Positions 22,036 through 34,690 are shown, counted from the stretch's first letter. The stretch is 64,000 nt of DNA from Karstenula rhodostoma CBS 690.94 (GCA_010093485.1 MU001498.1:1441126-1505125), one strand, 5' to 3'. Translations and numbers: made by a program. Notes: generated by a model from the letters alone, not told the origin.

Positions 22036-23946
22036 CTACTGCGCCGCAAACCTCGATCTCGCGCGTAACTTCGCCCCAAAGAAGAACAGGACATACACCC
22101 CCGCACTGCACCCCACCGTCAGCCCCGCGAGGAGACTAATCCCCTTCCCGATGCCCAGATTCCGGAACATGGGGCTGCTGAAGTGAATCGCGCCCGTCGC
22201 CAGCGCACTCCGCATGAAGTCGTTCCCCGCGAACAGACTCGCCGCGTACTGCGGATACACGAGCGGCAGGTACAAGAAGATGCATTGAATGATGAGGAAG
22301 ATGCCGATGGTGGTGATTGCGATGCCGACGCACGACACGATCCAGTGGATATCGGCGTTGCTGGTCCAGCCGAAGAGGAACAGCCCCGCGGGCACGAACC
22401 ACGTCACGATGAGCGCGGGGATGAGGCGGCGCTCCGGAGCACCCAGGCCATTGCGACGGATCTCGGGCTCGACGATGCGGAAGATGTACGACCAGTATGC
22501 CGCGATGGCGATGATGACGCCGGCGGTGACGGAGAGGAAGGTCAGCCCCATCTCGCCGAGGTTGAAGTGGTACAGGGCTTCGTACACGAGCGGGAAGGCC
22601 TCGAAGAAGGAGTAGAAGATGCCGTAGATGAGGGCGGTGTAGACGGCGGTGAAGGCGATGCTGGGGTCGAGCAGGACGAGCTGGAAGGGCCGCCAGAGGG
22701 CTTCGATGGCGATTTCGCGCGGGGTCAGGTTGGACTGGTCGATTTCGGATTGGGATTTTAGGCGGGCGTCGCCGGTGAGGGCGCGGAGGCGGGCGGCGCG
22801 GCGGAGGAGGATGGTGTTGGATGAGGTTTCGGGGAGGAAGACGAAGAGGGAGAGGAAGACGGGGCCGTTCATCCACAGCATCTCCCACTGCGACCAGTGC
22901 CAGTTCTTGGCTGCGACGGAGAAGCCGCTTATGATGGGACCGAGCGCTGGCCCGCAGGTCGCAGCGAAGGCCCAGAGACTGAGGACGTACGGGAGCTTGA
23001 TGATGCTGTAGAGGTCCTGGAGCGTCGCGCCGCCCGTGGCGAGGCATGGGCTGCCGAAGAAGCCCTGGAGGAAGCGCAGGACGATCAGCCCCGGGAAGCT
23101 GTTGACCAGGGAGGAGGGAACGAGCAGGACGACGAAGATGGCGTACGAGATGATGTACGGGGGGTTGCGGCCGATGACGGGGATCTCGCTGAGCGGCGAG
23201 AAGAGCAAGGGCCCGATGCCGTATGCGAGAACGTACATGGAGAGGCCCATGGACGCTAGCTGGAGGTTGACGCCAAACTGCTCCATGACTCCCGGTATGG
23301 ACGGGGAGTAGATGGCGCTGCCCATGTAGACAGCCATGGTGTATATGAGGATCTGCGTCAGGACGACCAATTTCTTCCCGAAGCTCCAGTTCTGCGGGTT
23401 CTCCGCGTCGTCGGTGGCGTACCAGTCCACGAGGATGGTCCCATCGTCGCGGACCTCTGGCTCGATGGGCCGCGAAGGCCCTTTCTCTATCGTCGCCAGC
23501 GAGAATTGTTGCTCGAGGTCGGCGCGGGTGTGTGCTCTGGAGAGCGCCTCTCGCGTACCCACACGCGACATCTGCGAACGTGCCGTGTATGTCGTGCCTG
23601 CAGTGCGGATCTTCTCAAGATCATCCGACGTCGACTCTGAATCGTCGGCTAGCGACTCCTTCTCCTCGGCCTCTTTCTCTGTTTCCGGGCAGACCTCTTC
23701 GACTGGGACGTCTTCATCTGAAGGCGGCTCCGAGGATGCGCTGGTTGATGTGCGTGGTGTGTGTTTCCTGCCATGCATCTGCACATAGGCGGGCTAGCAA
23801 GTGTCAGCAAGACCTTGACCGAGATAGCTAACGCGGTGTCTTACAGGAAGTTCGAAGTCATCGCGTTCCTCGGGGTAGGGTAGCAGGCGAGGGTTGAAGA
23901 AGCGTATCGCCTGGCCAATCGGCGCGTCTCTGATGAGTGCCCGCAT
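22036..23946 (-). CDS. MFS drug:H+ antiporter (DHA1, Tpo1-like), 619 aa
   Basis: The DHA1 family exports polyamines, azoles and other drugs across the plasma membrane. Exons are 23946-23845 (34 codons, MRALIRDAPIGQAIRFF through DDFELP) and 23793-22036. The short first exon is typical of Tpo1-like carriers and supplies the ATG; without it the frame opens on GTG. After an acidic Ser-rich N-terminus comes NPQNWSFGKKLVVLTQILIY, starting the first of about 12 spans. The family motif SPLSEIPVIGRNPPY follows span 2, and the motif GFFGSPCLATGGATLQD is typical of Tpo1/Flr1-type exporters. It is divergent from nothing close, with 1.26 kb upstream. The substrate is not predictable. Confidence 0.9.
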
Positions 23947-25204
23947 AGTTCTCTTCTCTTCTGGAAACCGAGCTCCTCCTCGCGTGGTAAAGTACGTTTC
24001 AGTCGCCCAAATATAATAGCAACAGGATAACAGTTGCTGTTAAGATAGATAGTACAATCCGGCGCGCGGTCCCGTTTGCAATACAATGAAGGTAACGACC
24101 AGACACCGCGACACAGACACTCCTTTATCCATCCCGCGGCCGCACCAAGCCGCCCACCTCCTCCCACCAGTCCGTAACTCCATGTTCGACATGACATGCG
24201 TTGTAAGCAGCGCGCTCACAAAGCACTTTTTGCGCTTGGCGTTAGTAATGCTTCCTCACTCCTCGCAGGACGAAGTAAACGTGCAAAGGAAGCGCCTCAT
24301 CTCATCCCCATTAACCACTTAGCTGAACCCCCTCGGCTCCGCGCCCGGCCACGCCATCGACGTCTTGACTCTGCCGTGCGTTGTTCTGCGATGCGACATG
24401 CACACGTCGGCGTCGCATCGATACCGTGAGTCTCCACTCGGCGGAGAGCAGAACGAAGCATCCATCCATCCCTCTAAACCCCGTTAGTAATCGCCGCTCT
24501 GCTGCCTACTAATCTTCGCTCGACTCGCTTAGCACCACAACCACAACGACCCTGCATTCATTTGGTCGTGTCCACCCCGACCGAACATGGTAAACCCCGC
24601 TAGCCAACCACGATCCCTGCGTGATTTTTAATCCGGGCTCGATGGCGTCATGCATCACGACTGGCTGCTATTACTGTACGGGTTTGGTGTTCAGGTTTTT
24701 TTTCGTCCGGAGGGTGGGGTTAATAATGTGTAGGGCTGGAGGGCTGGGTAGGGGATGGAAGGGGATGGGATCGGTTCGTGGGTTCTCAACTCATGCGAGG
24801 TCCAGGGTGGTTAGGGGGGAGTTTACTATTCAGTCGCGGTAGAGCGCACGTCGAATCCTGGGTGCGTTTTTTTTTCTTCTTTCTTTCTTTTTGGGTTTCG
24901 TAAAGGTGGTCCGTGGCGATGCTGGCTAGAAGCATGCTTTGGATAGCTTTGGTAGATTCCTAGATTCTTGGTAGTCCGTAGATGTGTCTTGCTACCTACT
25001 AGAGGTATGAATGCACGATTAGGCGAACCGCGGAGACCTTGCTTTCTGCTGGGTTCCGTTCCGACCCAGTGCTACGGACAAACTTGCTTCAGGATAGGTC
25101 GAAATCAAAGAACACATGATCATATGCTAATGCAGGGGTATATCGTCTGTGCCACTCCATATCGTACAGCATCTTACAGCATCTTCCCGCCTTTATACAA
25201 ATCA
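23947..25204. other. 1.26 kb upstream of the MFS gene
   Basis: This should contain the MFS promoter and the 3' UTR of the NAD kinase gene. There is a T/C-rich tract at about 24867-24900. No further gene or RNA was recognised. Confidence 0.55.
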
Positions 25205-26545
25205 TCATGTGCGCCCCCCGCCATCCGAAGTATCCTGGTCCCCAAACGGATAGTTGTACTTCAACAGCGCATTCAGCCCGCCCACCCAGTGATCCTGCTC
25301 CTTCAGCTCCATGCCAATCCCGTCGGTCCCCCGCACGATACTCGGCACGCCGCCAACCCACTCCCCAGCGTCGGACTTGACATGCTCGCCCAGCACCCGG
25401 ACCTCCATGCCGACGCCCATGCCGCCCGTGATGCTCCTCCCGTCGATGGACACCTCGACCTCGCGACCGCGGTTCTTCTCGCCGAGGCGCAGCGTGATGG
25501 GTGTGTTGGCGGGGAGCACGAGCGGGCGGAAGGACAGGCTGCGCGGGCAGATGGGGGTGAGGAGGAGCGAGGACACGAGCGGGTGCACGATGGAGCCGCC
25601 GCTGGAGAGGGAGTAGGCCGTTGAGCCCGTGGGCGACGAGATGATCATGCCGTCGGCGACACCCTCGGTCAGGAAGCGCCCGCCGACGAAGACGTCGACG
25701 ATCTTCAGGTGCGGCGATGCACCCCGGTGCACGACGATCTCGTTGAGGGCGTATGTGTCTTGGTCGACGGAGCTGTTGATGCGGGTGCCGTCTGGGCCGA
25801 AGACGCCCACTTTGAGGCGGTTTCGGAGGAGGATGCGGGCGGTGCGGTTCGAGCCCATGGCCTTGCCTCTGATGTCGGCATAGGATAGGGGCTTGTCGAG
25901 CGGGTCGTCTGGCGAGGTGGGCGCCGGCGGGCGGGTGTTTGATTCGGGGGCGTCGAATTTGGCATACGCATCGCTCGCGCCGCTCATGTATACTTCCCGG
26001 AACGCTCTCTTGTACTCTCTGAACTTCCACTCGCCTAGGAAGCCGATGGTGCCCATGGCAAAGCTCAGCACGGGCGGAACAGCAGTTGCGTGTGAGAACA
26101 GGCTGCTGGCGCGTAGTATCGTGCCATCGCCGCCGAGTGTGCAGACCAGGTCGGTTTTGTCCGAAAGATGCGCGGGTGCGCCGTTCGGCGGAGCGGGCTC
26201 GTACGTGTAGACTGGGAATGGGACTATTTCGTGGATCTCCGACGCAGATTCTGGCTCGAGTATGATGTTGATGCCGGGGTAGGTGGACGATAGATGGGAG
26301 GTATATTCTATGAGAGAATCGGTGATGCCCGGGGTGCGCTTTTTCTTCGTTATGAGGATGTTTCGCGGCGGCGAGGGCCACTGCAGCGAGAGCAGTGTGG
26401 CATCTGGGCGCTCGAGGAAGGATGGTTTTGTGCGGTCGGGGAGGTCTGTGATGGGTTTTATGATGCGCCGTCGCGCTGTGGTTGAGAAATGTCGCGTGGC
26501 AAGGCGCGGCGAGCAGACGGGTCGCGAGACATGCACGAGCTTCAT
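25205..26545 (-). CDS. POS5: Mitochondrial NADH kinase (Pos5-like), 446 aa
   Basis: NAD(H) kinases phosphorylate the adenosine ribose to make NADP(H). The mitochondrial Pos5 type supplies matrix NADPH. The frame is intronless. It starts with an Arg/Ser-rich presequence (MKLVHVSRPVCSPRLATRHF, then STTARRR) that fits matrix import. The kinase motif GGDGTILRASSLF is at residues 138-150. The Asn-Glu motif ALNEIVVHRG, the conserved SSPTGSTAYSLSSGG and the C-terminal SFRPLVLP and VSIDGR segments follow in family order. Length is near that of Pos5 proteins (yeast 414). The cytosolic Utr1 type is longer and lacks the presequence, so I prefer Pos5. Preference for NADH over NAD is inferred. Confidence 0.9.
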   Translation of the reverse strand: MKLVHVSRPVCSPRLATRHFSTTARRRIIKPITDLPDRTKPSFLERPDATLLSLQWPSPPRNILITKKKRTPGITDSLIEYTSHLSSTYPGINIILEPESASEIHEIVPFPVYTYEPAPPNGAPAHLSDKTDLVCTLGGDGTILRASSLFSHATAVPPVLSFAMGTIGFLGEWKFREYKRAFREVYMSGASDAYAKFDAPESNTRPPAPTSPDDPLDKPLSYADIRGKAMGSNRTARILLRNRLKVGVFGPDGTRINSSVDQDTYALNEIVVHRGASPHLKIVDVFVGGRFLTEGVADGMIISSPTGSTAYSLSSGGSIVHPLVSSLLLTPICPRSLSFRPLVLPANTPITLRLGEKNRGREVEVSIDGRSITGGMGVGMEVRVLGEHVKSDAGEWVGGVPSIVRGTDGIGMELKEQDHWVGGLNALLKYNYPFGDQDTSDGGGRT

Positions 26546-27258
26546 TGTGGAAGCTACAGCTACCGGACGGAAGCTGATGGTGGTGGATGTATGTCGTCAG
26601 GCGCGGATAGATGGCCAGGATGCAGAGCCGCCATTACCCAGCTACGACGATGTGAACAGAGGCCGCCGTCGCGAGGGTGAGGAAGCTCCTAGTGGTATAT
26701 AACATATACAACACGTTTGGCGAACTACATGCAAAGAAGTCGACGTCGACAGGTGCAGACGTGCGGCGGTCAACAAGCAAAAGAAGGAAGGACGGAGGAA
26801 GAAGTCTTGGCGGCCCATGCGCGGATCGGCGGCGGGCGGAAAGATGCATGGGCCGCGGCGTGTGTGATGATAGCGGGGTCACTTGGACGGTGGACAGTAT
26901 TCGTCCGTGTGAGCTTGAGCTCGAGCGTGGGGCAGCCCGCAGAGGCAGTGCCTGTCTGCTCGTATTGCACCATGGCTCGACGCACTGCTCTCCACCCACT
27001 CCGCTTGCACGCCGCAGGATATCCAAGTCTGAAGACGGTGCTCTACATGAACACGTCCTTCTCGCGCAGCACCGCTGTCTTTGCATCCTATCCTTTGTCG
27101 CCCTCCCACGCCCCGTAAGCAACCCGCATCAGGCCACCGTCTTCGGCCACGCGCACGCCTGCCATATACTGCCACGACTCCTACACATCGACTTGTGCAA
27201 TTCCCGTACCTCGCGCTGCGCACCCTCTGCCGCGCGAGCGCTCCCTTCAAGTTCCACC
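26546..27258. promoter_or_regulatory. Divergent promoter region, POS5-like and acyltransferase genes
   Basis: About 710 bp lie between the two start codons. Frames through it overlap on both strands but show no protein signature. The last 100 bp before 27259 are C-rich on the plus strand, as in many fungal 5' UTRs. Confidence 0.45.
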
Positions 27259-28717
27259 ATGGCGACCGAGCTGAAGATGCGCCATCCGCCCGCATCCGCC
27301 ACAACCATAGCCCCTGCGCCGCCCAAGAGAGACCACGAAAAGAAGCCCGCCGACGCCCCGGGGCCCGCCGACGCGCATCCCAGCGGCAACGAGAAGCACG
27401 GCACCTGGACGCAGGCGTTGCGCATGCTCCTCTTCTTCGTGTATTTCAACGGAGGCTGCATCGCGTAGGTATTTTCTAGTGCTAACCCCGTCTCCCAGGG
27501 TGCTAACTCCGGGCTTCAGCATCGCCGTGTCCCAGGTCATCGGCGCGCCGCTGTATTTCTACAGCAGGGACCACTTCTACGCATGGATGGCCATGACCAA
27601 GCAGCAGTTCGGCGTGCTGGTCACGACCATGACGCACTGGTGGGCGCCCGTCAAGATGCGAGTCAGTGGAGACGAGAGCGTGAGGGGGCAGTTGAGACAG
27701 ACCGAAGACGGAAGACTCGAGACCGACTTCCCAGAACGTCTTGTCCTGATTGCAAACCACCAGGTGAAGATTACAATGCTCTTTACCGAAACATCAGACA
27801 TACTGACACCGCCCAGATCTACACCGACTGGGTCTACCTCTGGTGGGTCGCCTACACTAACAAGATGCACGGCCACCTGTACATCATCCTCAAAGAGTCC
27901 ATCAAGTACATCCCCGTGCTCGGCACCGGCATGATGTTCTACGGCTTCATCTTCCTCTCGCGCAAGTGGGCCAAGGACAAGGAGCGCTTCCAGTACCGTC
28001 TGCGCAAACTCTCCTCGGCCCACCAGGGCCCCATGTCCGGCTCCTCGTACCTCGACCCCATGTGGCTCCTCATCTTCCCCGAGGGCACCAACCTCTCCGA
28101 CAATGGCCGCGCAAACAGCAAGAAGTGGGCCGACAAGAACGCCATCCCCGACCTCAAACACGCAATGCTGCCCCGCAGCACCGGCCTGCTGTTTTGCCTC
28201 CAGGAGCTCGAGAAGACGGTCGACTACATGTACGACTGCACCGTCGCCTACGAAGGCGTGCCGTAAGCCCCTCCTTTCCTCCCCTTCCCCCCTTACTAAC
28301 CCTCCTCGCCACAGCCGCGGCCAATACGGCCAAGACCTCTTCACCCTACGCAGCACCTACTTCGAAGGCCGCCCCCCAAAGTCCGTAAACATGCACTGGC
28401 GCCGCTTCCGCATCGCCGACATCCCCACCGCCTCGGAAGCCGCCTTCAGCGCCTGGCTCCTCGCCCGCTGGCGCGAAAAAGACGACCTCATCGAGCACTA
28501 CCTCGAGCACGGCCGCTTCCCCGCCGACGCCGGCACGTCCCCTGCCGTGAACGGGGGCACGCCGCTCAAGGGCGCCGGCTGGATCGAGACCGAGGTCCGC
28601 TCCAAGAATCCCCTCGAGGTGTTCCAGATCCTGGTGCCCGTCGCTGCGTTTGCCCTTGTCGTTAATGCGCTGCTGAAGTTGTGCAACTTGGTGCTCAAGG
28701 TGCTGCATGTACGGTGA
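27259..28717 (+). CDS. Lysophospholipid acyltransferase (Cst26/Psi1-like, PlsC family), 432 aa
   Basis: The PlsC family acylates lysophospholipids at the ER. Psi1/Cst26 is thought to remodel phosphatidylinositol with stearate. Exons are 27259-27464, 27520-27763, 27817-28262 and 28315-28717, all in phase. After a Pro-rich N-terminus comes a membrane span (MLLFFVYFNGGCIAIAVSQV). The catalytic NHQIYTDW (H149, D154) follows; it is an HX4D motif of the form shared with Cst26. The acceptor-binding FPEGTN is at 237-242. A C-terminal hydrophobic segment (ILVPVAAFALVVNALLKLC) likely anchors the protein. Length fits the family. Acyl-chain and head-group choice are inferred from the nearest known relatives. 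Confidence 0.9.
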
Positions 28718-29506
28718 GGTGAGGTGAGGTCGGGGCGTAGAGAAGAGAAGAGAAAGCATGAATGGATGATAATGATTGTTTGGGATTGGAGGGCCATGGG
28801 TTATGATGGGTTGGTTGGTTGGTTGGTCCGGCCACGTCACGGCGCTCGTCTTCGCATTGCTGGCGTTTCTATTCTCTCTGCGATCCCCTTTCGTCTGTCC
28901 TAGAACACGGCTATATACCCCTTGCACGGCTCCACAATACACTTCTCATTCTTCTTCCCGCAGGGTAATTCGAACTGACAACACGCATGATGACGGTATA
29001 TTGTTTTTTTTTTTTTTGAAACTTTCTTCATTTCTCCAATCCCGTCGTCCCACCTCGACTCTTTCAGATACCCGAGACCGGGAGTCAGAAGCCGACACGC
29101 GCGTCTTCACGCTACCTAAGCTATGTACTCACTCCTCGGCACTTTCTCGCCCTCCTCCACCGAGAAATCCTTCCTCCCACCCCCATCCATAACAAATCGC
29201 AAAGGGCGTCTAGTAAAACATGCCACGCAAGCCTGCTGCCTCGCCATGCAGTGCAGTGCAAAAACAAATCGTCGTTGAACAGCTCCACGTGCCCCAAATG
29301 ATGAGACACGTCTGACCCGAGGGGAGCGCCCCGAATCTGTGACTCCGCCGACGCCTGCGCGCAATAACATCAACCAAATCGGATCGGATCGTGGCCCTGA
29401 AATTCGAAAACAACGCTCAGATATAGTACAAGTCGCTCTGTTTACACAAAGAAAAATACACAGGACCGATTCGTGCTTGTGCTCGGTGACTTTGGATCCA
29501 TCGGCC
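28718..29506. other. Convergent 3' region, acyltransferase and BRE1
   Basis: About 790 bp hold two 3' UTRs. Simple repeats occur: GGTT units at 28809-28827 and a run of 14 T at 29004-29017. No gene was recognised. Confidence 0.55.
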
Positions 29507-31862
29507 CTAGATATGGATGCGCATGAGGTCGCCGTTTCCGAACGCTTTGCCGCAGTTGGGACACTTCCTGGAACGGTTGGTGAGTCGATCCTGGACGCAG
29601 CCGTCGCAAAAGACGTGACCGCAGGTTTTGATGACCGTGTTCTTGATCTTGTTCTTGCAGATCTGGCACTGTAGCATAGACTGAACATTCGTTAGTTTAA
29701 GCTTCTTGAGAGTTGTTCGTAGCATGTACGTACCTCCATCAATGCAGTGTGCTCGCTCTGGTTGCCCAGGCTCTTCTGCTTCCAGTGATCGATCTCCTGC
29801 TCCAAGCCTTCAACCTTCTCCACCATCTTGTCTCGCTCAACCTCAGCTTCGCGCTTTGCCTTCTTCGCTTCGAGATAAGCGGTGTCTTTGGTTTCCACGT
29901 GCTTCTTGAGTTCGGCGATCTGGCTCACATGCCCGTCGGTAACGATGGCAGCCTCGTTGGTCTTCTGCTGCAACTCCCGGTGCTGGCGCGAGAGGTCTTC
30001 CATCTGAACCCGCATTTCGGTCGTCTGTTTCTCCAGCTTGTCGACCAGTGATCGGCTTAGTGATTCCGCCTCTTTCAACTGAGAAACGACTTCGGTCCCT
30101 TTAGTGGCCTGGGCCCGCAGTACGCGCATTTGCTGTTCCAAAGTTTCCTTAGCTTTCATCGCCGCGAAAAACTTCTGGTCAGCCTTCGCCTTGTCCGCAT
30201 ATGCCTTGGTCACATTCTCTTCCCAGGTAGCGGTCTCGGCGACCTTCTTCCCAGCAACTGCTTGGGCCTTTTTCCACGCCGTTTCCATGGCCGGCAACTC
30301 GTTGACTACAAGCTGATACTGACTTTGGAGGGCCTTGAGCTTGCTCTGAAGTTGCTCTGGCGTTAGGTCTTCTTGCTCTGCCGATCCTTCTGCTTGTTCC
30401 TTTTCCGCAATCTGCCAACGCAACCGCTCGCATTCGGATTCCAATGCAGCAATCCGGCTCTCACATGCGCCCATCAGCTCCTGGGTCTGCTGCTTCGAGA
30501 TGTCCACATTCTTCTGGGTGCTTTCCAATATGCTGACCTTGGACAGGAGCTCATCACGAGCGTTGCGAATGCGCGCCAAGTTGGCTTCGGCTTGGACCAC
30601 AGCACCCTCAGATTCGCTGATTGTGGCCCGTGCTTCATCGTCCACCTTTATGCGGTAAGCGGTCCTCTCAGCCTGGTACTTTTGCGCCTCTGTCCGTAAT
30701 TGGATGTTGGTAGCTTCCAGATTGTTGATGCGCTTGATGACGTCCTCGTGTTGTGACTTGAAGGCCTTGAACAAATCCGTTTTGGCGTAATCGTCATCGG
30801 AGAGGCCAGTTAGCTTCACGTTCAGAGCGGATACCTCCTCAGTCAGCTTCTTATTCTCAGCCTCCAGCTGCTGCACGTGTTCCTTACGTTTTGCAGCTTC
30901 AGCCAGCGCTTGTCTGCGATCGGATTCTGACCCTTCTGCGGAACCACTAGATTCGACACCATTCATTGGCTCCGCACCGTTGTTTGCAGATGGGGGTTCT
31001 TCTTTGACAGTGGCATTGGCCAGGGTCTGACTCTCCAACTTCTGAACCTGTTGGCTCTTGAGACGGTCGAGCTTCTTCTCGGCGATCATATAGCGGTGAG
31101 TAGCGGCGACCAATCGTTCAGACATTTGTTCCTTATCCGTGCTAGCCCGTTGTAGCTCGCATATGTGTTCTTTTTCTGATGCCATGATCTTAGACATTTG
31201 CTGCTGCAGGCTAGCAACCTCGGGGCTTGCTGGAGGATACTTGGCGAACAAGGTGGTCAAGGCTGAGAGTATCTTGTCCTTGCGCCCAGACAGGTGTTTG
31301 CGCAGCGTGTCGCTGTCCTCAAAGAAAAGGGATGCGGGTATGTTGGGAGCGCCTGTCCTGTTTGTCAGGTACTGTGCCAATACTGCTTTCGAGTCCTGGG
31401 GCGTGCACTCACCATCCTGCTGAGCCGTAGGGAGCCTTTCCCCACTGAGGATTTTAATCTCATCAATCAACTAGCAACCGTCAGCACAGCCCCAGGATAT
31501 CGAAAGCAGTATGCACTAACCTGATCAAACCATATATCTATCGTGCGAAGGTGGTCGTCGTGGTGTTGGGAGCGGTTCTCGATCTCGGCGAGCTGAGACT
31601 CGATCGTAGCCTTCTCACGCTTGTACTCGCGCATCTGGCGGAGGATGGCATCCTTCTGGAAAGCCTACACACATTGTAGAGTCAGCGATCGTGTCCGATA
31701 GCAGCAAGCGGAGCGCAAATGGGGGCGGAGGCGGACCTCGATGTCGTCTTTCCACGGCATGTCAGCGTCTGGATGTGGTCTGACGCCATTCACGACAACG
31801 GCTTGTCTCTTAGCTGGAGGCGCAGGGTCTTCGGAGGCACTGGGCCGTTTGCGGTCCTCCAT
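29507..31862 (-). CDS. BRE1: Bre1, E3 ubiquitin ligase for histone H2B, 726 aa
   Basis: Bre1 with Rad6 monoubiquitinates histone H2B in the nucleus and promotes H3K4/K79 methylation. Exons are 31862-31737, 31664-31521, 31470-29734 and 29680-29507, every junction in phase 0. The N-terminus MEDRKRPSASEDPAPPAKRQ and the segment HLRTIDIWFDQLIDEIKIL match fungal Bre1. Almost all of residues 90-660 is coiled coil. The last 58 residues form a C3HC4 RING (CQICKNKIKNTVIKTCGHVF, then CDGCVQDRL and CPNCGKAFG). An ATG further upstream in frame (31958) is less likely, since the chosen start gives the family N-terminus. It is divergent from BDP1 across 391 bp. Confidence 0.94.
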
Positions 31863-32253
31863 CTTGACGGTGTCAAGCGATGGGGGCACGACGGTTCTGG
31901 CTTCGAGCCTCATCAGAGCAGTCGAAGCGTTGGCGGTGAAGCGGCGAAGGAGCGCCAATCAAGTCTTGAAACGCAAAGGAGAGGTGCACGATCGCCGTTG
32001 AAGGAGAGACAGGGGGTGAGGGCGTGGGTAATGCGTGTCGTGACGGTGGTGGCCGGTGGAGAGAGTGAGTGGAGGTGTCCTTGAACTCGCAGATTCAGTT
32101 CGCTCCATGATCACGTGCACGCTACCGCACTTGGCGCGTCCGTGCAGTCCGTGCAAGAGGAAGGCGCGTCTTCCCCGCGAATTTCTTGATTGTGACATTG
32201 CTGTCTCCAATTCCACGGCAGCAGTACCCAGCGTCGAGGGAACCCGCGCGACC
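31863..32253. promoter_or_regulatory. Divergent BRE1/BDP1 promoter region
   Basis: These 391 bp separate two nuclear chromatin and transcription genes. No known factor site stands out by eye. Confidence 0.5.
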
Positions 32254-34690
32254 ATGTCGGGAGAGGGGGAGCAGTTGCAGCCCAAAGCTGCGCCCAAGGC
32301 ACCCACAATCACCTCTGCCTTCATCAACAGTCTGTCTTCCCACACCCCAGTACCCGGGCCATACTGACATTGGACAAGAGGGCGCAAAGACATTTGCGCC
32401 GAAGAAGGCGGTCCGACGCCGACCTGCTGCCGCGCCCAAGCCGACCGTGACTTCGACCTCGACCTCGATTCCAGCTTCCACCGTCGCGGCGACTCCGCAC
32501 AGTGAATCGGCAACTCAAGCAGACCCTACACCTGCCGTTGAGCAGACCCAACCACAGCCCGCTCCTACGCCTTCTACCGAACAGCAAGCAACCGCACCGC
32601 TACCCACACCCGCTGCGACCCAAGAGTCGTCCCAGCAAGATGCGCCTGACACCGACCTCGTACTTTCATCGTCAACAGCAGTCGCCGATGCGAGTGCTCC
32701 TGTTGCAGCTGCCGACCCTTTACCAACACCTGCGTCCTCAAATGAGAACGCCGTACTTCGACCGGCAGATAACGTCGCCACTTCTATACAACCTACGACA
32801 CGGATTGTCACTCCGCCCGTAGCCACTGAGGCAGAGTTTGGGCGGTCACCCAAGCGACCAGGATCAGACGCACCGAATGAAAGCCAAGCACGACAGACTG
32901 GAGCAGAACCAGTTCTTACCGAATCGCTAGTCGCCCTACAGGAAGAATCAGTACCCGCGACGTCTGCAGAGAATGCGCAACCTGAGCGATCCGATGATGC
33001 TGTGCCAGAACAGGTCCCGGAGGTTACGGCCGAGCCCGCCGCAGATATCGCTCCACAAATCGAAGACGCCAGCCCAACGACAGAAGCACCTGTTGCTCGT
33101 GATGTCCCTTCAGAAACACCTGTAGAATCCATGCCCACTGAGGAACAGCAGAATGTAGGCCCGGGAAACACACCTGCTGCACCAGCTCATGCGGAGCCCA
33201 CGGAAGAGCGGTCATGGAATGCGGTCAATGCTACAGATGACCGCGAAGAAGAGCTAGTGACAACGTCGAAGCCTCGCAAACCTCCAGGCAGACGCAGAAG
33301 GAAGGCGGTCACACTCCGAAACATGGACGAGGAGGAAGAGGAGGAGGCGAGACTGCGAGAAGCTGGGGAGGTGGAAGATGACTACGTGCCTCCACGATCA
33401 AAACGACCCAGTGCAAAGGCTAGAGGCAAGAGAAAAGCGGGAGATGCAGCTGTTGGCGAAGAGGATGGCGCCGTACAGCCACCTCCCAAGAAGAAACGGC
33501 AACCCAGGAAGGCTAAAGCAAAAGATCCTACTACAACCGCTGGGTCTAGGCAAAACATCGCGCCTGGAGTGGATAATGGAACTGGGGAGATCATCGAGAA
33601 TGCGCAAAGCGCGGAAAACGGCGAGAATAGCACCACAGCCACTCGCCCAACGCCATCGAGGAAACGGAAGCGCCCAAGTGCTTCACAGCCCACTGTCGAG
33701 GGTGAACAGCAACCAAGACGAAAAGGTCGACCTCCGAGAGCGCCGACTCCCTCAGACGCTGAAGACGAGGTCATTGATGAGGACAACTTCTTCATGGACG
33801 ACCTTGCCCGCCGAAACGTACGCATTGGAAAGCTGTCGCAACGTGAAAAGAAAATGCGCGAGATCAATTGGGAGGAAGTCAAACAACGCCAAAAGGAAAA
33901 AGAAGCCGAGCAAATGAACAGCCGGGCTGTGCATGCGGAGATGGAACGCCAGGCGCAAGAAAAGGAGGACGCAGTTCGTACTGCACAAGAACAGGTCCGG
34001 TATGAGAACGTGGGAGGCGAGATGCGGATTGTCCAAGGCTCGGGTCAGGTGAACTACGAAGAGATCGCCGATAACATGTACGCCGAGGAGGTCGTCGAAG
34101 AAGACGACTTCACAAACCGCATTACGTCCCGGAGCTTTATGCGGAACAACAAGCGGTATCCCGAAGAATTCTTGTTGCCCGGTCAAGGCAAGCGATGGGA
34201 CATCAGAAGCACGCAAGACTTTTACGATGCGCTCAAGATGTTTGGCACGGACTTTGGCATGATGACCACGCTCTTTGAGGGTGTCTCGCGCCGCTCGCTC
34301 AAGCTCAAGTTCACTCGCGAAGAGCGCAAACAGCCAGAGGTCATCAAAGAGATCCTGCAGCAAAAGGAGACACGGCTCGGTAACTGGGACGACTTCCTGA
34401 AGGCGTCTGGTAAAGAGAACGAGCAGTACGATCGGGTCGAACAGATCAAGCAGGACCTAGAGGCCGCAGAAGAGGATGCAATGAGGCAGATCGAGGAGGC
34501 GAAGGCGGAGTACGAGGAGGAGAAGAGGCAGAAGAGATTGGCTGGGTTTGTGAGTGATGAGGAGGGCGGCGAGAACGACGCGGGGAAGAAGAATAAGGGG
34601 AAGAAGGGTAAGGAGAAGCATGTTACATTTCAAGATGAGGACGTAGAGGTTCTCGACGTCGATGAGAATGATGGCTGGGGCGCGGAATAG
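32254..34690 (+). CDS. BDP1: Bdp1, TFIIIB B'' subunit, 795 aa
   Basis: Bdp1 joins Brf1 and TBP in TFIIIB, opening promoters for RNA polymerase III. Exons are 32254-32329 and 32379-34690. The 49-nt intron has a TACTGAC branch point, and splicing rebuilds the Bdp1-like N-terminus SAFINKGAKTFAPKKAVRRR. A long disordered Pro/Ala/Glu-rich segment and several basic nuclear-type tracts follow. The conserved extended SANT domain is at about residues 628-690 (RWDIRSTQDFYDALKMFGTD, then RSLKLKFTREERKQP). The C-terminus is a charged coiled coil. The length exceeds yeast Bdp1 (594 aa), mostly through the low-complexity part, as in other filamentous fungi. Confidence 0.92.

Noticed and set aside
25089..26381. 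430-codon frame overlapping the NAD kinase on the same strand
   Set aside because: It is a shifted frame of the kinase gene, rich in His, Arg and Pro, with no kinase motifs.
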